Positions 15,873 to 23,706 of a stretch of DNA of 35,964 bases are shown piece by piece (position 1 is the stretch's first letter; the number at the start of each line of letters is the position of its first letter). The translations under genes and the position numbers were made by a program. The notes beneath the pieces are model-generated. The model had not been told where the DNA came from. It ran no database searches and saw only the letters and a program-made list of their open reading frames with translations. The stretch comes from an uncultured Clostridia bacterium (GTDB lineage: Bacteria > Bacillota > Clostridia > TANB77 > CAG-508), in assembly GCA_947630235.1 (NCBI GenBank), contig CANRGN010000018.1:1-35964 (forward strand), written 5' to 3'.

Positions 15873-18030
15873 ACTGATTAGATAATATTATATAATACTG
15901 AATATCTAAATAACTAACTTGACTTGGTAGAGCATCTTTAATAGGTTTTAATTTTTCAGTACCTATTTTTTCTATGGCATCTAATATTAAATCTTTATAT
16001 TCTGTTTGAATTTCTTTTTCTAAATCAATATCCATTCCTAATTCATAACATTTTAATAGATGCTTTTCTACAGTTTGTTTAGTAATTTCTCTTATTTTTG
16101 CTATTTCATCAATGGATTTTCCTTCTTTATAAAGATTGTAAGATATAATTTTTGTATCTTCTTTAGGTGGTTTTTCTGCTTTAATTTTAGAATTTAAATT
16201 AGTTTTTTCTGGTATATTTTCAGAAATTATAATATTATTTTCTTCAACATATTTTTTAATTTCTTCAATGAAAATTGAACCATATTTTTCAAATTTATTA
16301 GTACCAACACCATTGATATCAAGCATTTTTTCCACAGTTATAGGATAATATGTGGACATCTCTTTTAATGAAACATCTGTAAAAACAATAAATGGTGGAA
16401 TATGATTTTCTTCTGCAATTTCTTTTCTTAATTTTTTTAGAATTTCAAAAAGATTTATATCATAATCTAAATCATTATTTGTATTAATTGAATTTTCATC
16501 TATTTTTGCTATTTTTTTCTTTATAAATATTTTTGAATCACCAAATAATATTTCTTTTGAATTTGGATTTAATGTTAAAATAGGGTATTTGTCACCAATA
16601 CTATTTATGTAATCTTCAGTTATTAAGTAGTATATTAAATCTTTTATAGTATCTTTACTATATTCATTCATTATTCCGTATGTAGATAAATTATTAAATC
16701 CAAATGAACGAATTTTTGATGAATTTGAACCTTTTAAAACATCTGCAACTAAACCAATTCCGTAACTTTCATTCATTCGCTTTATACAAGATAATATTTT
16801 TTTTGCATCTATTGTTATATCAGTTTTTTCGATTTCAGATAAACAATTACTACAATTATTACAAGATGTAAAATTAGGAGTTTCATTAAAATATTCTAAA
16901 ATATATTTTCTAAGACATTTATCAGTGTTACAATAATCTATCATATCGTTTAATTTTTCATATTCAACTTTATGATCGGAATTAGATGTTGATTGTTCAA
17001 TTAGAAATTTATTTGTAACAATATCTGCTTTACTAAATAATAAAATACATTTTGCTTTTTCACCATCACGTCCACCACGACCAGCTTCTTGATAATAACT
17101 TTCTAAATCTTTAGGCATATTATAATGAATAACATAACGAATATTTGATTTATCAATTCCCATACCAAAAGCATTAGTAGCAATCATAACATTACATCTA
17201 TCATATGTAAAATCATTTTGAGATTTTGAACGAGAATTTTCAGACATTCCACCATGATATTTAGTTACACTATAATTTTTTTCTAATAATGTTTCATATA
17301 AGTTATCTACAGTTTTTCTAGTTGAACAATATATAATACCAGAATCATTTTTATTTTCTTCGAGAAAGTTAAAAAGATAATTTTTTTTATTAGTAGGCGT
17401 TTCTACACTAAAATTTAAATTTTTCCTATCAAATCCAGTAACTAAAGTATAAGGATTATCTAGATTTAATAGATTTATAATGTCATTTTTTACAAGCTCT
17501 GTTGCAGTAGCCGTAAACGCAGAAACTATAGGGCGACTTTTTAAATTTGAAATCATATTTGCAATTTCTCTATAACTAGGCCTAAAATCGTGACCCCATT
17601 GTGATACACAGTGTGCTTCATCTATTGTTATCATAGATATGTTAATTGAATTAAGTAAATTTAAAAATCTATCAGAGTTTAATCTTTCTGGAGCTACATA
17701 AATTATTTTATATACATTATAAATTATATTTTGAATTGTATTAGAATAATCTAAATCATTAAGAGTACTATTAATATAAGTTGCAGGAATTCCAATTTCA
17801 TTTAAACTATCTACTTGATCCTTCATTAAGGAAATTAGGGGAGAAATAACAATTGTTATTCCATCTAAAATTATTGCAGGAACTTGATAACAAATTGATT
17901 TTCCAGCACCTGTAGGCATTATTCCTAAAACATCTTTTTTATCTAAAATATTTTTAATAATCTCCTCTTGACCTAACCTAAAATTATCATATCCAAAATA
18001 TTTTTTTAAAATACTTTTTGCATTATTCAT
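15871..18030 (-). CDS. recQ: RecQ-family ATP-dependent DNA helicase
   Basis: A 3'-5' DNA helicase for recombination repair and replication-fork processing. The 719 residues include GAGKS (Walker A, 41-45), DEAH (137-140) with the RecQ signature CVSQWGHDFRPSY, FTATAT, and the motif VI-region QEAGRGGRDG. A zinc-binding cluster (CxxxxC ... CxxCxxC, about 370-400) and a winged-helix RQC region follow. Then come an HRDC domain (about 515-600) and a C-terminal helix-turn-helix of the HTH_40 type (SIDEIAKIREITKQTVEKHL). This is the long RecQ architecture, complete. It starts at ATG 18030 after AGAGGT. It converges on purA and lies 50 bases downstream of a small unknown gene. Confidence 0.95.
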   Translation of the reverse strand: MNNAKSILKKYFGYDNFRLGQEEIIKNILDKKDVLGIMPTGAGKSICYQVPAIILDGITIVISPLISLMKDQVDSLNEIGIPATYINSTLNDLDYSNTIQNIIYNVYKIIYVAPERLNSDRFLNLLNSINISMITIDEAHCVSQWGHDFRPSYREIANMISNLKSRPIVSAFTATATELVKNDIINLLNLDNPYTLVTGFDRKNLNFSVETPTNKKNYLFNFLEENKNDSGIIYCSTRKTVDNLYETLLEKNYSVTKYHGGMSENSRSKSQNDFTYDRCNVMIATNAFGMGIDKSNIRYVIHYNMPKDLESYYQEAGRGGRDGEKAKCILLFSKADIVTNKFLIEQSTSNSDHKVEYEKLNDMIDYCNTDKCLRKYILEYFNETPNFTSCNNCSNCLSEIEKTDITIDAKKILSCIKRMNESYGIGLVADVLKGSNSSKIRSFGFNNLSTYGIMNEYSKDTIKDLIYYLITEDYINSIGDKYPILTLNPNSKEILFGDSKIFIKKKIAKIDENSINTNNDLDYDINLFEILKKLRKEIAEENHIPPFIVFTDVSLKEMSTYYPITVEKMLDINGVGTNKFEKYGSIFIEEIKKYVEENNIIISENIPEKTNLNSKIKAEKPPKEDTKIISYNLYKEGKSIDEIAKIREITKQTVEKHLLKCYELGMDIDLEKEIQTEYKDLILDAIEKIGTEKLKPIKDALPSQVSYLDIQYYIILSNQ

Positions 18031-18080
18031 ATAGACCTCTTTTCAAAAAAATTATAACATCACTATTTTTAAATATCAAA

Positions 18081-18374
18081 TTAATTATCACTAATTCCAA
18101 ATAGCATTATACGAAAAGCATCTTTAAATCCATTTTCATAATATTTTCTATTCCAATATGTAACATAATCTGCAAATTCATTATCTAATTCGGTTAATTC
18201 ATTAGTTACAAATGCTTTGTTGATATCACTTACATTTTTCAATATTTTACTAGTATGATCATCAAATTCTATTAAATGTTTTTTATCTTCTGTGGTTAGA
18301 TAAGATAATTCTTCTTCTCTAAAGTTAATCCATTTATTAATAAATTCATCAATATTTATTTTGCTAAATTTCAA
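18081..18374 (-). CDS. Small protein of unknown function (DUF6809-like tail)
   Basis: 97 residues, acidic and mostly helical. The closing KYYENGFKDAFRIMLFG resembles the tail of DUF6809-type small proteins, but the match is weak. The start codon is TTG (18372-18374), chosen because AAGGAGG (18384-18390) precedes it and no ATG is available. A perfect 14-base palindrome (18426-18439) lies in its promoter region. No function proposed. Confidence 0.65.
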   Translation of the reverse strand: MKFSKINIDEFINKWINFREEELSYLTTEDKKHLIEFDDHTSKILKNVSDINKAFVTNELTELDNEFADYVTYWNRKYYENGFKDAFRIMLFGISDN

Positions 18375-18551
18375 ATAAAGAAACCTCCTTAATTATTGAT
18401 TTTATCTGGAAATAGCTTAAGTAGATTTACTTAAGTAAAGATAATAAAAATAAAACTTAATCTATAATATATTATTTTTTGAAATTTATCAATACAAATT
18501 AGTAAAAAATATATTTTTTATGACAAATTATGATATAGATATGATAAAATA

Positions 18552-18604
18552 TAAAAAAGATTGATTATAAAATGGCTACGGAAAAAGTAGCTCAATTATA
18601 AATC
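18552..18604 (-). terminator. Terminator of the gene at 18596-18874
   Basis: On the minus strand TTGATTTATAATTGAGCTAC and GTAGCCATTTTATAATCAA form a long hairpin followed by TCTTTTTTA. The stem overlaps the stop codon of the gene. Confidence 0.75.
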
Positions 18605-18874
18605 AACCTTATTTCTATTATCTATATATTTAACAAAATTCTTTATACCATTTTCATATTCTAATTCTAATTTTTCTTCAATTAGATCTATAAATTCTTC
18701 TATAAATTCAGAATTTACTTGATAATTATTTTTTAAAATATTTTTATATAAATTTAATTTTTTAGTATTATTGATATATTCATTTGTTTCTTTGACTTTT
18801 TCTAAAGCATCAAAATAGATTTCATTGAATTTTTCACCAAAGCTATTTTGAGGAAAATCGTATTTTTTTGACAT
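18596..18874 (-). CDS. Small protein of unknown function
   Basis: 92 residues, Asn/Lys/Glu-rich, predicted largely helical, with no membrane segment or recognised motif. The ATG (18872-18874) is preceded by AGGGG. It lies 88 bases downstream of the XRE regulator on the same strand and may be co-transcribed. It ends inside its own terminator hairpin. The C-terminal LEYENGIKNFVKYID faintly recalls the YYENGFKDAF tail of the next gene, so the two could be distant relatives. Confidence 0.65.
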   Translation of the reverse strand: MSKKYDFPQNSFGEKFNEIYFDALEKVKETNEYINNTKKLNLYKNILKNNYQVNSEFIEEFIDLIEEKLELEYENGIKNFVKYIDNRNKVDL

Positions 18875-18962
18875 AATTAAGCCCCTTTAGTAGAATTATA
18901 CGATAATTTTACCAATAGGATTTAAAAAAGTCAATGTATTATTTTCATTTGAAAGTGATACT

Positions 18963-19277
18963 TTAATCATTTTTTATGAAAAACGCCAAATCTCTTAGCA
19001 TTTTACAAGCATTTTCAATTTGTTCATTTGTAAAATTTTGAAGTAATTCTTTAGTTTCATTAGTTAAATTATCTTCTTTACCAAATAAAATATAGTCAGA
19101 TGATAAATTACTTATATCGCAAAGAATTTTCAACTTTTCAAAAGATAAAGAATTTTTTCCTTTTTCTACCATTCCAAGATATTGTCCAGTAATTCCTAGT
19201 TCTTTAGCTAATTCTTCTTTTGTAAGATTCATATTCTCTCTAATTTCTCTAATTCTCAATCCAATTTCTTGTTTCAT
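18963..19277 (-). CDS. XRE-family transcriptional regulator
   Basis: 104 residues. An N-terminal Cro/C1-type helix-turn-helix (about 6-62: IREIRENMNLTKEELAKELGI, then GQYLGMVEKGKNSLSFEKL) is followed by a short helical tail. The start is ATG 19277, supported by GAGGTG (minus strand, 19285-19290); the frame is open 14 codons further up but lacks a ribosome site there. It is divergent from the Spo0A-like regulator, sharing a 146-base intergenic region that contains four phased TGA(A/C/T)A repeats. It may bind that array or act with its neighbour; this is inference. Confidence 0.85.
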   Translation of the reverse strand: MKQEIGLRIREIRENMNLTKEELAKELGITGQYLGMVEKGKNSLSFEKLKILCDISNLSSDYILFGKEDNLTNETKELLQNFTNEQIENACKMLRDLAFFIKND

Positions 19278-19332
19278 TTTTTCACACCTCGTAAAAATTT
19301 TAAAACTAAAAATAATCAAATTTATGAAAAAT

Positions 19333-19373
19333 CGTAATGAAATTTCGTGACAAAAAGTGATAAAAATGTGATA
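19333..19373 (-). promoter_or_regulatory. Phased box array in the XRE / Spo0A-like divergent promoter region
   Basis: Four TGANA pentamers start at 19338, 19348, 19358 and 19369, so each is 10 or 11 bases from the next. Read on the minus strand, 19336-19352 is TGTCACGAAATTTCATT. This matches 20382-20398 upstream of the micro-ORF at 15 of 17 bases. A likely -10 for the rightward gene (TATTAT, 19372-19377) abuts the array. Confidence 0.5.
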
Positions 19374-19423
19374 TTATATACACGTAAAATCAGATTTATT
19401 ACTAAGTTAAGGAGATGACCAAA

Positions 19424-20209
19424 ATGGAGACTATGAAATTATTATTGATTGAAGATGATTCTAAAGAATGTGATTCTTTTAAGAAGGCTTCTAAAAAAAG
19501 AAAAGATATTGAATTTGTTAAAATTACTAATTCCGATATTGAAGGATTAGATATAATAAAGAAAGATTCAATAGATGGTGTTATTTTAGATTTAGAATTA
19601 AATAAAGGAACAGGTAATGGAAATGGTTTTATATTTTTGGAAGAATTAAAAAAGTTAAATTTGAAAGATTTTCCAAAAGTTGTTGTCACTACAAATGTTT
19701 TATCTGATTCTGTATATGAGTATTTACATGAAAATGGAGTTGATTTGATATTTTATAAAAAGCAATCAAATTATTCTCATGAAAATGTATTAAATACTTT
19801 GGTTTTGCTAAGAGGATATAATACAAATAAAAAGAGTAATGAATTAGATATACCAAATGAAGATGATAAGGTAAATAAAATATATGACCAAATTAATAAA
19901 GAATTAGATTTAATTGGAGTTAGCTCACATCTAAAAGGTAGAAAATATTTATTTGATGCTATCTATTTTATATTAGAAAAACAAGATGATGAAAATTCAA
20001 CTGTTATACAATATTTAATAAAAAAGTATAAAAAATCAAGTAGTACAATAAGTAGAGCTATGCAAAATGCAATACTTCATGCTTGGAGAATCTCTTCTAT
20101 AGATGATTTATCAAAATATTATACAGCAAAAGTAAATTTTGAAACAGGCGTACCAACGCCAACTGAATTTATTTATTATTATGCTGATAAAATAAAAAAA
20201 GAAATATAA
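19424..20209 (+). CDS. Spo0A-like response regulator
   Basis: 261 residues. The N-terminal receiver domain has the acidic pocket E10-D11-D12, phospho-acceptor D56 (GVILDLEL), a TT switch (VVTTN) and the conserved Lys (FYKK). After a linker, residues about 150-261 match the Spo0A C-terminal DNA-binding fold: IGVSSHLKGRKYLFDAI, then SRAMQNAILHAW and GVPTPTEFIYYYADKI, against the Spo0A pattern GVPAHIKGYQYLR...SRVERAIRHAIEVAW...KPTNSEFIAMIAD. It is shorter and more divergent than true Spo0A, so I take it as a paralogue. Start ATG 19424 is 9 bases after AAGGAG; ATG 19415 abuts that site and is unlikely. The micro-ORF and a sensor gene follow. Predicted to bind variant 0A boxes. Confidence 0.85.
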   Translation: METMKLLLIEDDSKECDSFKKASKKRKDIEFVKITNSDIEGLDIIKKDSIDGVILDLELNKGTGNGNGFIFLEELKKLNLKDFPKVVVTTNVLSDSVYEYLHENGVDLIFYKKQSNYSHENVLNTLVLLRGYNTNKKSNELDIPNEDDKVNKIYDQINKELDLIGVSSHLKGRKYLFDAIYFILEKQDDENSTVIQYLIKKYKKSSSTISRAMQNAILHAWRISSIDDLSKYYTAKVNFETGVPTPTEFIYYYADKIKKEI

Positions 20210-20342
20210 TTTTATTGTAGGGGCAATTAAAAATTGCTCCTTATTAAATATACAGAAGTTGAGAATTTGTAAAAAATAAATGAAAATAATTTATTATAAT
20301 TCAATATATAATAATAAAAAAAGTAATGCTTAATTATTTAAG

Positions 20343-20379
20343 TCGGTAATATTTTGTAATAAATATTACCGATTTTTTT
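20343..20379 (+). terminator. Strong terminator before the micro-ORF
   Basis: A perfect 12-bp stem TCGGTAATATTT/AAATATTACCGA (20343-20354 and 20361-20372) is followed by seven T. A weaker hairpin, GGGGCAATT/AATTGCTCC (about 20220-20240), lies just after the regulator gene. The 100 bases between hold nothing I can name. Confidence 0.9.
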
Positions 20380-20381
20380 GC

Positions 20382-20415
20382 TGTCAAGAAATGTCATTTT
20401 TTGTAATTTTATAGT
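20382..20415 (+). promoter_or_regulatory. Three phased TGTCA-type boxes and a -10 before the micro-ORF
   Basis: TGTCA (20382-20386), TGTCA (20392-20396) and TGTAA (20402-20406) repeat at exactly 10 bases, followed by TATAGT (20410-20415), a plausible -10. There is no consensus -35, as expected where an activator stands in for it. The spacing is that of tandem 0A boxes. Confidence 0.5.
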
Positions 20416-20508
20416 ATGAAATACAACTTATTTGAAGTGCTTCTTTTCACTAATATCAAGGCTTTGAATGATATTATTTAGTCATAAAGAAAAACGGAGG
20501 TGAGTTGT

Positions 20509-20553
20509 ATGTGGGATGACTTTTGGAAATGGATTCTTTATTGGTGTAGATAA
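20509..20553 (+). CDS. Trp-rich 14-residue micro-ORF
   Basis: ATG to TAA encodes MWDDFWKWILYWCR, with four Trp, an aromatic/aliphatic face and a Cys next to the end. Support for translation: a near-perfect Shine-Dalgarno (GGAGGTGA, 20496-20503) 5 bases before ATG; its own upstream box array and -10; and a perfect terminator 24 bases after the stop. Its position between a Spo0A-like regulator and a membrane sensor suggests a signal or toxin-like peptide. It could instead be a leader peptide sensing tryptophan, but the downstream gene is not biosynthetic and has its own promoter. I do not recognise the family. Confidence 0.6.
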   Translation: MWDDFWKWILYWCR

Positions 20554-20576
20554 AACTATAAAAAATTTTAATTTTT

Positions 20577-20609
20577 GCAATCAATTTTATTGATTGCATT
20601 TTTTTTTTT
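20577..20609 (+). terminator. Terminator of the micro-ORF transcript
   Basis: A perfect 8-bp stem GCAATCAA/TTGATTGC (20577-20584 and 20590-20597), a 5-base loop and a run of eleven T. Confidence 0.93.
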
Positions 20610-20617
20610 AGTATAAT
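20590..20617 (+). promoter_or_regulatory. Promoter of the sensor gene, embedded in the terminator
   Basis: TTGATT (20590-20595) lies in the 3' arm of the micro-ORF terminator, and TATAAT (20612-20617) follows after 16 bases. The leader before the TTG start would be under 20 bases. Confidence 0.5.
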
Positions 20618-20640
20618 ATAAGAATAGGAGATGATGTATT

Positions 20641-22167
20641 TTGTGGGGTAAAAATGATTATATAATTTATGGAATAAAAATATATTATACATGTTTATGT
20701 TCTATTTTGATTTTTATTAAAATAACTAAATTAAAAATAATATCAAAAAAAGATTTTATTATTGTTGTTTTATTTATTAGTATTCCAGATTTATTATGTA
20801 CAATTTTATCGGTTAAGACTGTATTTTCAACACTGATTTTATTTTTTAGTATGTGTATATGTTTATCTATTATTATAAAAAAGAATATCGGTTTTATTAT
20901 GTTATCCAATATAATTTCTTTTTCTATATATTTTGTGTCGTATTTTATATCAATCAGTTTAGCATTTTTTATTCAAAATATTTTTAAAATAAAAAATAAG
21001 TATGTTTATATAGTTTTTATAATTTTAATTCAACAAATAATCTTAATTTTGTTTTTCAAATTTAAGAGATTTAAAAATGGATTTCAATTTTTAAATACTA
21101 TAAATGTGAAAAAATCTTTAGATGTTACATTAATTGGTATAAGTAGTATAATTTTATATTTATATTCAATTTTAACTTATAATTTTGAAATTGCACCAAA
21201 TGATGATATGAAATATATAGGCAGGAATGCAACAATATATTTATATTATAGTATTATATATTTTTCAATTATAATGATAATAATGATCAAAGAATCTCTA
21301 ACTCTATCCTACAAACAAAAACTCCTAGAAAATACCTTATTAGATTATGAAAAGCAAATTAAAGAAAAAGATGAAAAAATTCAAAAACTTTCTGATGAAA
21401 AATTTAGAATAAGCAAACTTAATCATGAATTTTATAATAGGCAAGAAGCCTTACTATTAAAAGTAGAAAATACTTTAAGTAATATGAATTTTGAAACAGC
21501 AGAAGAACTTGATTTAAAAGATAAAATCAAATCTTTATCAAATGAATACACCAAAAAACTTAATGAAAATAAATTAGATTCTAATTTTCCTAAAACCAAT
21601 ATAGAAGAAATCGACGATATGTTTACATATATGAATAGTGAATGTAGAAAAAATGGTATAGAATTTATATTACAAGTTAATGGAAATATAAATCATTTAA
21701 TAAATAATTATATAGATAAAACAAAATTAGTAACATTAATTGGAGATCATCTAAGAGATGCTATTATTGCAGTAAATTATAGTTCAAATAAATATAAAAG
21801 TATATTAGCTATTTTAGGAATAAAATATGAAAATTATGAATTTTGCATTTATGATAGCGGAATAGAATTTCAAATCGAAACTTATAATAAATTATGTATA
21901 GAGCCAGCAACAACTCATAAAGATAATGGTGGAACTGGTATAGGTTTTATAACTACCTTTGAAACTTTAAAAGAAACTAAAGCAAGTTTAATTATAGAAG
22001 AACTAAATGAACTCAGAGAAAATTCTTATACTAAAGCTATTAGATTTATTTTTGATACCAAAAATGAGTTTAATATAATTTCATATAGAGAAGAATTATT
22101 AAAAGAAAAAGTTAATTCAGATATATTTAAAATAAAAACAAAAAAAGATGGGTTAAATTTAAAATAA
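20641..22167 (+). CDS. Membrane sensor protein with GHKL-type ATPase domain (AgrC-like)
   Basis: 508 residues. Six or seven hydrophobic segments fill residues 1-215 and a charged coiled coil spans 222-260. SKLNHEFYNRQEALL (H262) sits where the phospho-acceptor His lies in AgrC-type kinases. The C-terminal ATPase part has a G-box DNGGTGIGF (428-436) and a DSGIEF segment. The N-box, normally NLLDNAIEA, reads DHLRDAIIA, with the key Asn replaced, so kinase activity is doubtful; it may act as a phosphatase or adaptor. The start is TTG 20641, since AGGAG (20626-20630) precedes it and no ATG is near. It likely partners the Spo0A-like regulator and could sense the micro-ORF product; both are inferences from position. 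Confidence 0.8.
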   Translation: MWGKNDYIIYGIKIYYTCLCSILIFIKITKLKIISKKDFIIVVLFISIPDLLCTILSVKTVFSTLILFFSMCICLSIIIKKNIGFIMLSNIISFSIYFVSYFISISLAFFIQNIFKIKNKYVYIVFIILIQQIILILFFKFKRFKNGFQFLNTINVKKSLDVTLIGISSIILYLYSILTYNFEIAPNDDMKYIGRNATIYLYYSIIYFSIIMIIMIKESLTLSYKQKLLENTLLDYEKQIKEKDEKIQKLSDEKFRISKLNHEFYNRQEALLLKVENTLSNMNFETAEELDLKDKIKSLSNEYTKKLNENKLDSNFPKTNIEEIDDMFTYMNSECRKNGIEFILQVNGNINHLINNYIDKTKLVTLIGDHLRDAIIAVNYSSNKYKSILAILGIKYENYEFCIYDSGIEFQIETYNKLCIEPATTHKDNGGTGIGFITTFETLKETKASLIIEELNELRENSYTKAIRFIFDTKNEFNIISYREELLKEKVNSDIFKIKTKKDGLNLK

Positions 22168-22226
22168 TTTATAACAATTAAATATTGACAAATAAACAAA
22201 AAATACTTATAATAAATTTAATTCAA

Positions 22227-22267
22227 GGGGCAAAATATAAATTTTTTATATTTTGTCTCTTTTTTTA
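22227..22267 (+). terminator. Terminator after the sensor gene
   Basis: CAAAATATA/TATATTTTG (22231-22239 and 22247-22255) with weaker flanking GGGG/TCTC, then TTTTTTT. Confidence 0.85.
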
Positions 22268-22408
22268 TTCAATAGGAAAGCTTTCTGCAGCTAGGCTTAA
22301 GTAAAAGCATTGCACACAATTTTTATCAAAATTGGCGTATGAACAATTTAACGTAGATTTTGCAATATATTTTAACAGTCTAACATAAGAAAATATCCAC
22401 TATTGTTA
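22264..22408 (+). repeat. Structured noncoding repeat, copy A
   Basis: About 145 bases homologous to 23707-23846. The 5' module pairs TTTATTCAA (22264-22272) with TTAAGTAAA (22297-22305) around GCAGCTAGG. The 3' module is enclosed by ATTGCA (22309-22314) and TGCAAT (22361-22366) and contains CAATTTT/AAAATTG (22317-22334) and a small stem TATG/CGTA (22338-22341 and 22352-22355). It fills most of the gap between the sensor and the Rpn gene. Could be a regulatory RNA or a MITE. Confidence 0.65.
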
Positions 22409-22499
22409 TCTAATTTTATTCTTTACTATTTAACTATCCAATGTAGAATTTCTCTACGAAATTTCAATTAAAAAATTATATAATGAGGAGAGTGATTGA

Positions 22500-23366
22500 A
22501 TGAACAAAAATTCAAAAGAAATACCAAAGTATATGTATCCGCAAAATGATTTTATATTTAAAAGATTATTTGGATACGAAGGAAATGAAGATATTACGAA
22601 AGATTTAGTAAGTAACATAATAGGAAAAAAAATAAAAAGTATAGAATTTAAAAATCCATATTTGTTAAGAGAGAGTTTAAATGACAAAGAAGAAACATTA
22701 GATATAAAAGCAGTTCTTGATGGTGATATATTATGTGATATAGAAATACAAGTAGCAAATAAACATGATGATGATAAAAGAATAATGGATTATTGGGCCA
22801 AAATGTATAGGCAGTCAATAGAAAAATCAAAAAAATATGAAGAAATGAAAAAAACAATAGTAATATATATAACAGCATTTGATTTAGATTGTTTGAAAGA
22901 TGTAGAGAAATATAAAACCAAATGGAGCGTTCTAGAAGAAGAACTAAAAATCAAATTGACAGATGTATTTGAAATTGATATAATCGAGTTGTCAAAAGCT
23001 AAGAGACAGCTAAGAGAAGGGGTTTTTAATGAAATAAGTAATCTAAAAAATTGGATAAAGTTTTTGATAAATCCATTGGAATTGGAGGAATCAGATATGG
23101 AAGATTTAAGTGAAGAAATACAAAAAGCATATGAAAAATGGCATGATATAAATTTAAGTGAAGAAGAAAGAGATGCAGCAGAAAGAAGATGTAAAGATTT
23201 AGCTTCAATTGAAAGTGCAAAAGAATATGAGCATGAGTTAGGTAGAAAAGAAGAAAAAATAGAAATAGCGAAGCAGATGCTTAAAGAAAATATTGATATA
23301 ATAATTATAGAAAAATGTACAGGTTTAAGTAAAGAAAAAATTGAAGAATTAAAAAATAATATTTAG
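22500..23366 (+). CDS. Rpn-family PD-(D/E)XK nuclease / putative transposase
   Basis: 288 residues of the recombination-promoting nuclease group (PDDEXK_2). The N-terminal MYPQNDFIFKRLFG is typical. The nuclease core is D68 (LDIKAV) followed by E82-I-Q84 (CDIEIQVA), matching D-(x)n-ExQ. The C-terminal half is helical and charged (LSEEERDAAERRC, ending in repeated Glu/Lys helices), as in many clostridial members. ATG 22500 follows GAGGAGAG. Rpn proteins promote RecA-independent recombination in E. coli; the role here is unproven. The gene lies between two direct copies of a noncoding repeat (22264-22408 and 23707-23846). Confidence 0.87.
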   Translation: MNKNSKEIPKYMYPQNDFIFKRLFGYEGNEDITKDLVSNIIGKKIKSIEFKNPYLLRESLNDKEETLDIKAVLDGDILCDIEIQVANKHDDDKRIMDYWAKMYRQSIEKSKKYEEMKKTIVIYITAFDLDCLKDVEKYKTKWSVLEEELKIKLTDVFEIDIIELSKAKRQLREGVFNEISNLKNWIKFLINPLELEESDMEDLSEEIQKAYEKWHDINLSEEERDAAERRCKDLASIESAKEYEHELGRKEEKIEIAKQMLKENIDIIIIEKCTGLSKEKIEELKNNI

Positions 23367-23390
23367 ATATAATATATATTATAAAATTTT

Positions 23391-23475
23391 GAGACAAGAT
23401 ATAAAATAGAGGTTGCTAAAAAAGTATTTTTAAATACTTTTTCAGCTTCTATAAAATATTTTGTCTCTTTTTATA
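23391..23475 (+). terminator. Branched terminator after the Rpn gene
   Basis: GAGACAA (23391-23397) pairs with TTGTCTC (23461-23467), enclosing a strong hairpin GCT...AAAAAGTATTT/AAATACTTTTT...AGC (23415-23446), then TTTTTATA. The following 23476-23706 is AT-rich and I see no gene in it. Confidence 0.8.
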
Positions 23476-23706
23476 TAATATAGAAATTCAATAAAACTAG
23501 TATAGTATGTGATTACAATTACGAAAAAGTCTCAATACAAATTGTTGAAAATTATCGAAAAAATTTCTAGTGTGCAATGAATTTTTTTAATTTATTTTTA
23601 AATAATAATAAATATTATCAAATAAAAAATTTATATTATAAAAATTTTAAACATTGTAAACAATTATATATTAGAATTTACTTGTATATAAAAAAATTTA
23701 AAACTT

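Noticed and set aside
20509..20609. Classical trp-type attenuator
   Set aside because: Trp-rich peptide plus terminator fits superficially, but there is no antiterminator pairing, the downstream gene is a sensor, and it has its own promoter.
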